Source: Actinomadura xylanilytica (GTDB lineage Bacteria; Actinomycetota; Actinomycetes; Streptosporangiales; Streptosporangiaceae). Taken from it: a stretch of DNA of 64,000 nucleotides. The notes below the pieces were generated by a model. The model was given only the letters and a program-made list of their open reading frames with translations. It was not told where the DNA came from and did no database searches. Below, one piece after another: positions 26,983-35,615 of the stretch. Where the stretch lies: contig NZ_JASNWE010000001.1 in NCBI RefSeq assembly GCF_030283145.1, forward strand, positions 991,751 through 1,055,750, given 5' to 3'. Every line of letters starts with the position of its first letter. The stretch's first letter is position 1. Made by a program: the position numbers and the translations under genes.

Positions 26983-26995
26983 GCAAAACGATAGC
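26965..26995. promoter_or_regulatory. Symmetrical operator/promoter centred on overlapping start codons
   Basis: GCTATCGT (26965-26972) and its exact complement ACGATAGC (26988-26995) flank the CATG that contains both start codons; the centre of symmetry is base 26980. Each arm supplies a TATCGT hexamer correctly placed as a -10 for the gene pointing away across the centre. A third CTATCG lies at 26942-26947, 24 bp from the left arm. Confidence 0.65.
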
Positions 26996-28381
26996 AGTGT
27001 GCTCGCTCTGGCCGACCGGCTGCGCACCGAGGTCGGCCGACTGCGGCCCGGCGAGCGGCTGCCGTCCAGCCGCGCGCTGGTGGCGCTGCACCGGGTCAGC
27101 CCGGTCACGGTGACGCGGGCGCTCGGGCTGCTGGCGGCCGAGGGGCTGGTGGTGACCCGGCCCGGCAGCGGCGCGTTCGCCGCCGGACGCCCCGCGCCGC
27201 TGCCCGGCCCGGCCGACCTCGGCTGGCAGGCGGTCGCGCTCGGCGACCGCGCCGTGGCCGCGGACGCGATCGCCTGGCTGCTCACCCCGCCGCCGGAGGG
27301 CGCCATCGCGCTCAGCGGCGGCTACCTGCACCCCTCGCTCCAGCCCGTGCGGGCGATGGCCACGGCGGCCGGGCGGGCGGCCCGCAGGCCGGACGCGTGG
27401 GAGCTGCCGCCGCTCAGCGGGATCGCCGAACTGCGCGCCTGGTTCGCCCGCACGGTCGGCGGCCAGGTCGCGCCCGCCGATGTGCTGATCACCGGCGGCG
27501 GGCAGCAGTCGCTGTCGACGGTGCTGCGAGCGCTACTCCCTCCGGGAGCGCCGGTGCTGGTCGAGTCGCCGACCTACCCCGGCGCGCTCGCCACCGCGCG
27601 GGCGGCCGGGCTGCACCCGGTGCCGGTCCCGGTCGACGCCGGCGGGCTGCGCACCGGCCTGCTGACCGAGGCGTTCGCGATGACGGGCGCGCGGGTCCTG
27701 TACTGCCAGCCCACGTTCCACAATCCGACGGGCGCGGTGCTGGACGCGGGGCGCCGGACGCAGGTGCTCGCGGTGGCGCGGGCCGCGGGCGCGTTCGTGA
27801 TCGAGGACGACTTCGCCCGCCACCTCGGGATCGAGCCGGGCCCGCCGCCGATGATCGCCCAGGACGGCGACGGCCGGGTGGTGCACATCGCCTCGCTCAC
27901 CAAGGCGACCGCGCCGAGCCTGCGGGTGGCCGCGGTGATCGCGCGCGGCCCGGTCGCCGAACGGATCCGCGCGACCCAGCTCGTCGGGGACTTCTGCCCC
28001 GCCAGGCCGCTCCAGGAGACGCTGGTCGAGCTGGTCGGCTCCCCGGGCTGGCCGCGGCACCTGCGCGCGGTCCGGACCGCGCTGAAGTCCCGGCGGGACG
28101 CGACCCTGACCGCGCTCGCCCGCGACCTCCCCGGCCTGGAGGTGAACCGTCCGGCGGGCGGCTGCCACCTGTGGGTGCGGCTGCCGGACGGGACCGACGA
28201 CGTCGAGCTGGCCGAGGCGGCGCTGCGCGCCGGGGTGCTGGTCAGCGCGGGACGCCCCTTCTTCCCCGCCGAGCCGCCCGCCCCCTACCTGCGCATCGGC
28301 TACGGGACGGCGGCCTCGGAGGCCGAACTGGCCGAAGGCGTCCGCCGCCTGGCCGCCGTCATCGGCGGGACGACCGCCTGA
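26981..28381 (+). CDS. MocR/PdxR-type regulator with aminotransferase domain
   Basis: A 466-residue protein with a GntR winged helix (about 5-72, including LPSSRALVALHRVSPVTVTRAL) followed by a fold-type I aminotransferase-like domain with the PLP lysine in ASLTKATAPS (about Lys308) and QPTFHNPTG near 245. MocR proteins use PLP as part of an effector-sensing domain. The ATG at 26981 overlaps the divergent EamA start; a TATCGT element nine bases before it suggests a leaderless mRNA. It most likely regulates the EamA gene and itself through the inverted repeat around both starts. Confidence 0.88.
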   Translation: MQNDSSVLALADRLRTEVGRLRPGERLPSSRALVALHRVSPVTVTRALGLLAAEGLVVTRPGSGAFAAGRPAPLPGPADLGWQAVALGDRAVAADAIAWLLTPPPEGAIALSGGYLHPSLQPVRAMATAAGRAARRPDAWELPPLSGIAELRAWFARTVGGQVAPADVLITGGGQQSLSTVLRALLPPGAPVLVESPTYPGALATARAAGLHPVPVPVDAGGLRTGLLTEAFAMTGARVLYCQPTFHNPTGAVLDAGRRTQVLAVARAAGAFVIEDDFARHLGIEPGPPPMIAQDGDGRVVHIASLTKATAPSLRVAAVIARGPVAERIRATQLVGDFCPARPLQETLVELVGSPGWPRHLRAVRTALKSRRDATLTALARDLPGLEVNRPAGGCHLWVRLPDGTDDVELAEAALRAGVLVSAGRPFFPAEPPAPYLRIGYGTAASEAELAEGVRRLAAVIGGTTA

Positions 28382-28421
28382 CCCGGCGGGCGTCGGGGGG
28401 GACCGTCCGGCCTCGCGCGGG

Positions 28422-28787
28422 TCACTCCTTCGTGCAGAAGCAGAACTCGTTGCCCTCCGGGTCGCGCCAGACCTGGAACGGGGCCTCCGGGCGGCCGAGC
28501 GGGGCACCGGCCGGAGTCGCGCCGAGTCCGGCCGCGCGCTCCCCCGCCGCCTTGATGTCGGGGACCTCCAGATCGAGGTGCAGCCGGTTCTTGACCGCTT
28601 TGGGCTCGGGGACGAGCTGGAACGACAGCAGCGGCCCGCCGGGGCCGAGCGGTTCGAGGTCGAGCCAGTCCTCGTCGCGGTAGGTGACCCGCATCCCGAG
28701 CAGAGCGCCCCAGAACGCCGCCATCACGTCCCGGTCAGCGCAGTCGACGGCCACATTGGTGACCTTCGGCGTCAGCGTCGTCATCAA
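28422..28787 (-). CDS. VOC family (glyoxalase/bleomycin-resistance-like) protein
   Basis: A 121-residue protein with two beta-alpha-beta-beta-beta modules: TNVAVDCADRDVMAAFWGALLG at the start and HLDLEVPDIKAAGERAAGLGA in the second half, ending DPEGNEFCF. This is the glyoxalase_6-like subgroup common in actinobacteria. It may bind a metal or a small molecule; the substrate is unknown. GGAG lies before the first of two adjacent ATGs. A sigma-70-type promoter is visible upstream. Confidence 0.8.
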   Translation of the reverse strand: MMTTLTPKVTNVAVDCADRDVMAAFWGALLGMRVTYRDEDWLDLEPLGPGGPLLSFQLVPEPKAVKNRLHLDLEVPDIKAAGERAAGLGATPAGAPLGRPEAPFQVWRDPEGNEFCFCTKE

Positions 28788-28817
28788 GCTCTCCTCTGGG
28801 TCGGGGACACCGGTGAA

Positions 28818-28847
28818 ACATTATTGATGGTGTCGACGGTCGCGCAA
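28818..28847 (-). promoter_or_regulatory. Promoter of the VOC gene
   Basis: On the minus strand TTGCGC (28847-28842) and TAATGT (28823-28818) are separated by 18 bp, about 31 bases before the ATG. This is a plausible housekeeping promoter. Confidence 0.5.
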
Positions 28848-28910
28848 CCGGTCATACCCGGATACTGGTGTCTTACCTTGCTAGAGTTCTCATGACAGGC
28901 AGGAGAGGTG

Positions 28911-29483
28911 ATGGCCGACACGGACCCGGCGGGCGCTGACGCCGCCGACCCCGACGCGGCCGCCCTGCTGCGCGACTTCGTCAACACCCTCGAAATCGAC
29001 TGCGCCTCCGACGAGCTCGGCACGCCCACCGGGCTGGCCGGGTGGCTGGCCGGGCGCGCGCTCGTCCCGCCCCAGGCCGCCGCCACCGGGGCCGACCTGG
29101 CCGCCGCGATCGCCCTCCGCGAGGGGCTCCGCGCGGCGATGCTCGCGCACCATGGCCCGTCCTCCCCGGGACCGCCGCTCAGCGGGCTGGACGCGGCGCT
29201 GCGCGATCTGCCGCTGCGGGTCACCTTCGCCGGCGGACGGCCTGCGCTCACGCCCATCGGCGACGGCGTCCCGGCGGGACTCGCCCGGATCGCCGCCGCC
29301 ATCGTGGACGCCACCGCCTCGGGAACATGGACGCGGCTGAAGGTCTGCCAGGAGGACACCTGCCTCTGGGCGTTCCTCGACACCTCCAAGAACCGCTCCC
29401 GCGCCTGGTGCTCCATGCGCGTGTGCGGCAACCGGACCAAGACCCGCGCCTACCGGGCCCGCCGCCGCACCGCACCCGGCTGA
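28911..29483 (+). CDS. ABATE/CGNR zinc-finger regulator-like protein
   Basis: A 190-residue protein with an N-terminal ABATE domain (about 15-135; FVNTLEID near the start) and a C-terminal CGNR treble-clef zinc finger with Cys146, Cys151, Cys167 and Cys172, the last in the diagnostic CGNR motif. Family members are thought to be stress-related transcription regulators. The ATG at 28911 is preceded by AGGAGAG; a GTG three bases earlier is also possible. It is divergent from the VOC gene over a 123-bp region. Confidence 0.82.
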   Translation: MADTDPAGADAADPDAAALLRDFVNTLEIDCASDELGTPTGLAGWLAGRALVPPQAAATGADLAAAIALREGLRAAMLAHHGPSSPGPPLSGLDAALRDLPLRVTFAGGRPALTPIGDGVPAGLARIAAAIVDATASGTWTRLKVCQEDTCLWAFLDTSKNRSRAWCSMRVCGNRTKTRAYRARRRTAPG

Positions 29484-29536
29484 TCCACGGGCTCTAGGGT
29501 GTGCGGTGATCCCGCACTCGAAAGGACGTGGACACC

Positions 29537-30067
29537 ATGGCCGATGTGGGCGTACGGCCCGCCCGGCGCGCGGACGTCGCCGCCGTCGCCGACATCCAGG
29601 TGCGCGTCTGGCGCCAGGGCTACCGCGAACTGCTCCCCGCCGAGGTCCTCGCCGAGGTGACCGGTGAGGCCGCCCGGCGGGTATGGCGGGAGCGCTGGAC
29701 CGAGGCGGTCACCGACCCGCCGAGCCCGCGCCACCGGCTGCTGGTCGCGGTGGCCGACGACCTGGTCGTCGGCCTCGCCGCGCACGCGCCCGCCGAGGAC
29801 CCCGACGTCCCGGAGGCCGCCGAGCTGGTGGCGCTGCTGGTCGACCCGCTGCACGCCCGCGCCGGGCACGGCAGCCGCCTGCTGGCCGCCACCGTCGACC
29901 TGCTCCGCGACGACGGCTTCACGACCTTGATCACGTGGGCGTTCGAGAAGGACGAGGTGCTGCGCACGTTCCTCGGCTCGGCGGGCTGGGCCCCGGACGG
30001 CACCGCCCGCACCCTCGACATGGGCGAGCCCGTCCGGCAGATCCGGCTGCACACCGACATCGGCTGA
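29537..30067 (+). CDS. GNAT family N-acetyltransferase
   Basis: A 176-residue acetyl-CoA-dependent acetyltransferase starting MADVGVRPARRADVAAVADIQ. The acyl-CoA pyrophosphate loop appears as VDPLHARAGHGSRLLAA near residue 105-120, and the C-terminal strand as TLITWAFEKDEVLRTFLGSAGW. AAAGGA lies ten bases before the ATG at 29537, which favours it over the GTG at 29528. The acceptor substrate is unknown. Confidence 0.85.
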   Translation: MADVGVRPARRADVAAVADIQVRVWRQGYRELLPAEVLAEVTGEAARRVWRERWTEAVTDPPSPRHRLLVAVADDLVVGLAAHAPAEDPDVPEAAELVALLVDPLHARAGHGSRLLAATVDLLRDDGFTTLITWAFEKDEVLRTFLGSAGWAPDGTARTLDMGEPVRQIRLHTDIG

Positions 30068-30133
30068 GGCGGGCGGCCGGCGCCGGCACCGGCTTGACGT
30101 GGGGTCGGTGCGGGGCACCGGGACCTCGGCCTT

Positions 30134-31864
30134 ATGTTTAAAGCCGTGCCCGAGACCCTCTCCATGACGCCGCCGGACGCGCCGGCGGCACCGTCGTCCG
30201 GCCGCCGGCGCTGGCTGGGCATGGTCGTCATCAGCCTCGGCGTCTCGCTGATCGTCGTGGACGCCACCATCGTCGGGGTGCTGCTCCCCCAGATCATCGG
30301 CGGGCTCGATCTGACCAGCACCGGCGCCGAGTGGGTGACCTCGGTCTACGCGCTGGTGTTCGCGGCGCTGCTCATCCCGTTCGGGCGGGCCGGCGACCTG
30401 TTCGGGCGGCGCCGGCTGTTCCTGCTCGGCGTGGTCGTCTTCACGCTGGCCAGCGGCTGCGCGGCGTTCTCCGGGAGCGGGTCCGCGCTGATCGGGTCGC
30501 GGGCGCTCCAGGGCGTCGGCGCCTCGATGATCATGCCGGCCACGCTGTCCACGGTGAACGCGCTGTTCACCGGACGGGACCGGGCCGTCGCCTTCGGCAT
30601 CTGGGGCTCGCTGATCAGCGGCATGGCCGCGCTCGGCCCGCTGATCGGCGGGGCGGTCGCGACCGGCGGCGGCTGGCGCTGGGCGTTCGGGATCAACCTG
30701 CCGCTCGGCGCCGCGCTGGTCATCGGCGCGCTGGCGCTGATGCCCGAGACCCGCGAGGACCGCGGCCCGCGCGCCCGCCGCGCGGTCCGCGAGATCGACT
30801 GGACCGGCTCGGCGCTGTCCGCGCTCGGCCTCGGCGCGCTCGTGTGCGGGCTGATCGAGGGCCAGACCTACGGCTGGTGGGCCCCGACGCGGCAGTTCTC
30901 CCTGGCCGGCCTCGACTGGCCGTCCGGCGGGCCGTCCCCGGTCCCGGTCGTGCTCGCGGTCGGCGTGCTGCTGCTGGCCGGCCTGATCGCCGTCGAGCGG
31001 GCGCGGGCCGCGGCGGGACGTCCGGTGCTGCTCGACCTGACCCTGTTCCGGATTCCCAACTTCCGGCACGGCAACCTGGCCTCGTCCCTGATCAACGTGG
31101 GCGAGCTCGGCCTGCTGTTCGTGCTGCCGCTGTTCCTGCTCGGCGTGCACGGCACCTCGCCGCTCCAGATCAGCGTGGCGATCCTCCCGCTGGCGATCGG
31201 CGCGTTCCTCACCGGCGGATACGCGGGCAGGCTCGCCAACAAGCGCGGCGCGCACCGGGTCGTGCAGATCGGCATGGTGCTGGAGGTCGCCGCGGTCGTC
31301 GCGATCGGGCTCACCGTCACCGCGACCACCACCGGGTTCGGGCTCGCGCCCTGGATGCTGCTGTACGGGCTCGGCCTCGGCCTGACCTCCGCGCAGCTCA
31401 CCAACGTCTCGCTCGCCGACGTCCCGCCCGCGCAGGCCGGCCAGGCGTCCGGCACCCAGTCGACGGCCCGGCAGGTCGGCGCGGCGCTCGGCATCGCGCT
31501 GATCGGCACGGTGTTCGCGACCGGGCTCGGGCACGCGATGACCGACCGGCTCGCCGGCACCGCGCTGCCGCCGGCCCGGCAGGCCGCCGTCGCGCACGAG
31601 CTGCGGGAGAGCGCCGGGACCTACGGCCGCGAGCTGCACCGCTCCCCCGCGACCGCCGTCGAGGCGCGGGCGGCCGACGAGAGCCTTGCGGTCGCCACCC
31701 GGCGCGGCGCGCTGACCACCGCCGCGATCCTGGCGCTCGGGCTGGCGATGTCGCTGCGGCTGCGCCCCTCAGCGCCCGCCCCGGCCCCGGCCGCCACCCG
31801 GGAACCCACGCGGGCGTCCGCCCCCGGCCCCGCGCCCACGCCCGCACCCACGCCCGACCAGTGA
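30134..31864 (+). CDS. DHA2 family MFS multidrug exporter (EmrB/QacA type)
   Basis: A 576-residue antiporter with 14 predicted helices. Characteristic segments are VVISLGVSLIVVDATIVGVLLPQI-like helix 1 with the acidic residue of motif D1, and GRAGDLFGRRRLFLLG as motif A. The C-terminal 35 residues are a Pro/Ala/Thr tail. The start is uncertain: ATG 30134, GTG 30146 (seven bases after a TATGTT hexamer, so leaderless) or ATG 30164 are all possible, and none has a good ribosome site. No regulator gene is adjacent. Confidence 0.85.
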   Translation: MFKAVPETLSMTPPDAPAAPSSGRRRWLGMVVISLGVSLIVVDATIVGVLLPQIIGGLDLTSTGAEWVTSVYALVFAALLIPFGRAGDLFGRRRLFLLGVVVFTLASGCAAFSGSGSALIGSRALQGVGASMIMPATLSTVNALFTGRDRAVAFGIWGSLISGMAALGPLIGGAVATGGGWRWAFGINLPLGAALVIGALALMPETREDRGPRARRAVREIDWTGSALSALGLGALVCGLIEGQTYGWWAPTRQFSLAGLDWPSGGPSPVPVVLAVGVLLLAGLIAVERARAAAGRPVLLDLTLFRIPNFRHGNLASSLINVGELGLLFVLPLFLLGVHGTSPLQISVAILPLAIGAFLTGGYAGRLANKRGAHRVVQIGMVLEVAAVVAIGLTVTATTTGFGLAPWMLLYGLGLGLTSAQLTNVSLADVPPAQAGQASGTQSTARQVGAALGIALIGTVFATGLGHAMTDRLAGTALPPARQAAVAHELRESAGTYGRELHRSPATAVEARAADESLAVATRRGALTTAAILALGLAMSLRLRPSAPAPAPAATREPTRASAPGPAPTPAPTPDQ

Positions 31865-31926
31865 TCGCCATCGGGGAGAATCGGAGGCGTAGTCCCCTGT
31901 CGTCCCAAGAGAAGAACCGGTAACCA

Positions 31927-32793
31927 GTGGCCACGCTCTCCCAATGGGTCGCCGGATCCCGGCCCCGGACCCTGCCGACCTCCCTCGTCCCCGTCGTCAC
32001 CGGTACCGGCGTCGCGATCGGCGCCGGCCACGCGAACTGGTGGCGCGCCGTGCTCGCCGCGCTGGTCGCGCTCATCCTCCAGATCGGCGTCAACTACTCC
32101 AACGACTACAGCGACGGCGTCCGCGGCACCGACGAGGACCGGGTCGGCCCGCTGCGCCTGGTCGGGTCGGGGGCGGCCAGGCCCAAGCAGGTGCTGGCGG
32201 CGGCGCTCGGCAGCTTCCTGGTCGCGGCGGTCGCCGGGCTGGTCCTGGCGGCGGTGACCTCCTGGTGGCTGCTGCTGGTGGGCGCGTTCGCGATCCTGGC
32301 CGCCTGGTTCTACACCGGCGGCAAGAACCCGTACGGCTACCGGGCGCTCGGCGAGATCTCGGTGTTCGTCTTCTTCGGCCTGGTCGCCGTGGTCGGCACG
32401 GTCTACGTGCAGGCCGAGGGGATTCCGTGGGAGGCGTGGGCGGCGGCCGTGCCGATCGGGCTGCTGGCCTGCGCGCTGCTGGTCGCCAACAACCTGCGCG
32501 ACATCCCCACCGACCGGGTCTCCGGCAAGCGCACCCTCGCGGTGCTGCTCGGCGACCCGTGGACCCGGATCCTGTACGCGGCGTGCGCGGCGCTGCCGTT
32601 CATGATGGTGCTGGCCCTCTCCGCCCCGCACCCGTGGGCGCTGCTGGCGCTGCTGGCGGCGCCGCTCTCGGTGCCGCCGACCCAGAAGGTGCTGCGCGGC
32701 GCGTCCGGGCCCGACCTGATCCCGGTGCTCGGCGAGACCGGCCGCCTCCAGATCGCCTACGGCGTCCTGCTCGCGGTCGGTCTCGCCCTCTGA
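31927..32793 (+). CDS. menA: 1,4-dihydroxy-2-naphthoate polyprenyltransferase
   Basis: A 288-residue UbiA-family membrane enzyme that prenylates dihydroxynaphthoate in menaquinone synthesis. It has the first Asp-rich motif in NDYSDGVRGTD (59-69) and the second in NNLRDIPTDRVSGKRT, with eight to nine helices. The GTG start follows a weak GAGAAG site. No other men gene is in the window, so this is a detached pathway gene as in many actinobacteria. Confidence 0.92.
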   Translation: MATLSQWVAGSRPRTLPTSLVPVVTGTGVAIGAGHANWWRAVLAALVALILQIGVNYSNDYSDGVRGTDEDRVGPLRLVGSGAARPKQVLAAALGSFLVAAVAGLVLAAVTSWWLLLVGAFAILAAWFYTGGKNPYGYRALGEISVFVFFGLVAVVGTVYVQAEGIPWEAWAAAVPIGLLACALLVANNLRDIPTDRVSGKRTLAVLLGDPWTRILYAACAALPFMMVLALSAPHPWALLALLAAPLSVPPTQKVLRGASGPDLIPVLGETGRLQIAYGVLLAVGLAL

Positions 32794-32821
32794 CCTGGAA
32801 CGACCAGCCTGAAACGACCGG

Positions 32822-33850
32822 CTACAAGGACGGCGCCGTCCGGCCCGCTCCCGGCCGCCGCTCGGCGAGGAGGAAGGCGCCCGTGAGCGCCATCACGAGC
32901 CCGGCGATCAGGCCCACGAGCATGCTGAGGCCCGCGAGCGGAGAGGACTCGGCGTCGAAGACGTCGGAGGCGCCCAGTTGCAGGGTGAGCGTGTAGAGCG
33001 ACCTGGTGAAGAGGGCGCCCGCGCCGACCCAGGCGGCGACCATCGGCTTCCAGAACCGTCCGCCGCGCCGGTTGACCAGCGCCAGCAGCCCGGCGATCCC
33101 GACGAGCGCGAGCAGCCCGTACACGCCCTCGATGGTCTGCTGTGCGGCGTTCCGCTCGCCCGCCTCGCCGTCAGGAAGGCCGGACGTGCCGCCGAACGCC
33201 CAGAAGAGGCGCACCCCGGCGTACAGGAGGACGGGGGCGACCATGACGTGGGTCAGGAGCCGCTGCACGTGATGGGTCGCTCCGGCGGGCGTTTCCCCGA
33301 CGCGCTGCGTGAAGACGTCCGCCCAGCGGTCCCGCGCGTACAGCGTGAAGGCGGCGAGCAGCCCGATGCCCTGGAGCGTGAATCCGCCGTACACGATCGC
33401 GTACACCCAGCCCTGGAGGCCGTTGTCGTCCCCGGTGATCGGGGTCGACGAGGTGAGCGTCTGGACGACGGTGCCCAGCGGCACTCCGAGCGCGATCGGC
33501 AGGAGCAGCCCGGTGGCCGTCCAGATCGGGGCGAGGACGAGCCACGCCGGGATCCGCCGCCCCCACGGGAAGGTGAACGCGAGCACCACCAGCACGGCCA
33601 CCGCGTCCATCCCCAGGGTGACCACGTTGCCCACGTAGCGGGCGGACTCCCCGGCCGACTCGGTGTCGTTCCAGCCGACCGTGCTGCCCGACAGCCAGAG
33701 GATCTTCAAGAAGAGGTAGGGGACGCAGGCGGCGATGGTGGCCGCGCACATGGCCAGGCGGCCCCGGCCCGGACGGCGTCCGGGCGCCGGACGGCGTTCG
33801 CGGGCCGGACCGGCCGCCCGCGCCGGGAGGTGCTGATCTGAAACGGTCAT
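32822..33850 (-). CDS. Multi-pass membrane protein, unknown
   Basis: A 342-residue protein that I do not recognise as a family. It has an Arg/Pro/Gly-rich N-terminus (about 35 residues) and then eight or so predicted membrane helices, for example AMCAATIAACVPYLFLKILW and MDAVAVLVVLAFTFPWGRR. The ATG at 33850 is given; a GTG at 33871 (MRAIVGG) behind GGGAGGTGG is an alternative. It is convergent with menA, 28 bases apart, and lies downstream of ung, separated by a strong palindrome. Confidence 0.65.
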   Translation of the reverse strand: MTVSDQHLPARAAGPARERRPAPGRRPGRGRLAMCAATIAACVPYLFLKILWLSGSTVGWNDTESAGESARYVGNVVTLGMDAVAVLVVLAFTFPWGRRIPAWLVLAPIWTATGLLLPIALGVPLGTVVQTLTSSTPITGDDNGLQGWVYAIVYGGFTLQGIGLLAAFTLYARDRWADVFTQRVGETPAGATHHVQRLLTHVMVAPVLLYAGVRLFWAFGGTSGLPDGEAGERNAAQQTIEGVYGLLALVGIAGLLALVNRRGGRFWKPMVAAWVGAGALFTRSLYTLTLQLGASDVFDAESSPLAGLSMLVGLIAGLVMALTGAFLLAERRPGAGRTAPSL

Positions 33851-33905
33851 GCCGCCAACGATGGCCCGCACCCCCCGCGCGCCACCTCCCGCTACGGAGG
33901 GATCT

Positions 33906-33925
33906 CCTCCCTCCCGGGAGGGAGG
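33906..33925 (-). terminator. 20-bp palindrome after ung
   Basis: A perfect CCTCCCTCCC/GGGAGGGAGG palindrome starts one base after the ung stop codon. It is the likely terminator of ung, although the loop must be formed by the central bases. Confidence 0.5.
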
Positions 33926-33926
33926 G

Positions 33927-34607
33927 TCAGGCCAGGGCCCAGTCGATCTCGGGCTGGCCGGCGTCGGCGAGGGCCTTGTCGACCGCGCTGAACGGCCGGG
34001 TGCCGAAGAACTTCTTGGCGCTGAGCGGGCTCGGGTGCGCCGACTCGATCACCGCGTGCTGCGGGCCGGTGATCAGCCGGGCCTTCTTGCGCGCGTAGGC
34101 GCCCCAGAGCACGAAGACCACCCGCTCGCTCTTGTCGTTCAGGGCCCGGATCGCGGCGTCGGTGAAGTCCTCCCAGCCGTGACCGGCGTGCGAGCCGGCA
34201 TCGCCCGCCCGCACGGTCAGCACCGCGTTGAGCAGCAGCACGCCCTGGTCGGCCCACGGGGTCAGGTCGCCGGCCTTGGCGGCGGGCACCTCCAGGTCGG
34301 CGGCCAGTTCCTTGTAGATGTTGCGCAGCGACGGGGGCAGCCGCACGCCGTCGCGCACGCTGAAGCTGAGCCCGTGCGCCTGGCCCGGCCCGTGGTAGGG
34401 GTCCTGGCCGAGGATCAGCACCCGCGCCCGGTCGTAGGGACAGTGCCGGAACGCGTTGAAAAGGTCCTCGCGCGGCGGGTAGACCGTCTCGGCGTCGTAC
34501 TCCCCTCCCACGAAGGCGCCCAAGGCGGCGGTCGCGGGGGGATCGAGCAGCGGGTCGAGCCGGTCCCTCCAGTCGCCGGGCAGCAGTTCCATCAGGTCGA
34601 GGGACAT
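33927..34607 (-). CDS. ung: Uracil-DNA glycosylase
   Basis: A 226-residue family 1 UDG that removes uracil from DNA. It has the water-activating GQDPYHG with Asp69, the DNA-binding HPSPLS with His191, and LLLNAVLTVRAG for uracil recognition. GGAGG lies seven bases before the ATG at 34607, which is preferred over a longer in-frame start at 34697. It is divergent from modA. Confidence 0.95.
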   Translation of the reverse strand: MSLDLMELLPGDWRDRLDPLLDPPATAALGAFVGGEYDAETVYPPREDLFNAFRHCPYDRARVLILGQDPYHGPGQAHGLSFSVRDGVRLPPSLRNIYKELAADLEVPAAKAGDLTPWADQGVLLLNAVLTVRAGDAGSHAGHGWEDFTDAAIRALNDKSERVVFVLWGAYARKKARLITGPQHAVIESAHPSPLSAKKFFGTRPFSAVDKALADAGQPEIDWALA

Positions 34608-34720
34608 CGTTGAGCCTCCGGGGAAGTGATCTCCAGCTACCGGAGACCCTAGCGGCGGGCACTGACACGCCAGCGCCGAATCCCCGGAGCGAACCACTAC
34701 CGACTCTAGGATGAGGCCAT

Positions 34721-35515
34721 ATGCCCGACTCTCCCCGTTGGTTCCGCCTCAGCGCGTGCGCGTCCCTCGCCCTGCTCGGCCTCGGCGCCGCCGTCCAGGG
34801 GTGCGGCCGTCCCGCCGGGCCGGTCACGCTGCGGGTGCTGGCCGGCTCGTCGCTGACCGAGGCGTTCGGCGAGATCGGCATGGCCTACGAGCAGGAGCAC
34901 CGCGGCGTGAAGGTGCGCTCCGCCTTCGGCGGCTCGCAGGAGATGACCGCGCGGCTGGCCGGCCGCGAGCCCGCCGACGTGCTGGTCACCTCCGACGTGC
35001 CCGCGATGGACGGGGCCGAGGGGTACCTGACCGGGCCGCGGCCGATCGTCGCGCACAACTCGCTGACGATCGCGGTCGCGCCGGGCGACCCCCGCCGGAT
35101 CCGGGGCCTGGCCGACCTGGTCCGCCCCGGGCTGCGGGTCGTCGTCGGCGCCCCCACCGTGCCGGTCGGACGCTACGCGCGGCAGATCTTCGCCCGCGCC
35201 GGGCTGACCGTCCAGTGGGGGGTGGAGGAGATCAGCGCGCGGGCGGTCCTGGACCGGGTGCGCGCGGGCGAGGCCGACGCGGGGCTGGTCTTCATCACCG
35301 ACCTGCGGTCGGCGGGCGCCGCGGCCGGAAGCGTCCCGATCCCCGCGGCCCAGAACGTCACCGCGGCCTATCCCGCCGCCGCGGTGAAGGACGGCGACCA
35401 CACCGAGGCCGCGGAGACCTTCGTGACCTGGCTGACCTCGCCGGCGGCGGTCCGGCTGTTCCACAAGTACGGCTTCGCCACCCCGGCCGCGCCGCCCGCG
35501 GGCGCCCCGCGGTAG
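34721..35515 (+). CDS. modA: Molybdate-type ABC substrate-binding lipoprotein (ModA), orphan
   Basis: A 264-residue periplasmic-type binding protein with a signal and a lipobox-like AAVQGC, then TLRVLAGSSLTEAFGEIG and AFGGSQEMTARLAG typical of ModA, and ATYPAA/AAYPAAAVKDG near the end. ModA captures molybdate or tungstate for ModBC. No permease or ATPase gene is adjacent; the next gene is ftsH. A TAGGAT hexamer eight bases before the ATG suggests a near-leaderless transcript. The downstream hairpin (TTCCCGG...CCGGGAA, about 35540-35560) may end the transcript. Confidence 0.82.
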   Translation: MPDSPRWFRLSACASLALLGLGAAVQGCGRPAGPVTLRVLAGSSLTEAFGEIGMAYEQEHRGVKVRSAFGGSQEMTARLAGREPADVLVTSDVPAMDGAEGYLTGPRPIVAHNSLTIAVAPGDPRRIRGLADLVRPGLRVVVGAPTVPVGRYARQIFARAGLTVQWGVEEISARAVLDRVRAGEADAGLVFITDLRSAGAAAGSVPIPAAQNVTAAYPAAAVKDGDHTEAAETFVTWLTSPAAVRLFHKYGFATPAAPPAGAPR

Positions 35516-35615
35516 CCGCGCCCCCGCGCCCGCACGTTTTCCCGGCCCCGCCGCCGGGAAGATCTTGACCACTCCGGTCGGGGGGCCGTGGTGAGGCGTA
35601 CGGGGGAGATCAGAC

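Noticed and set aside
29450..31639. A 729-codon minus-strand frame opposite the GNAT and DHA2 genes
   Set aside because: Antisense shadow: repeated Arg/Gly/Asp/His composition and no recognisable motif, against two clear protein families on the plus strand.
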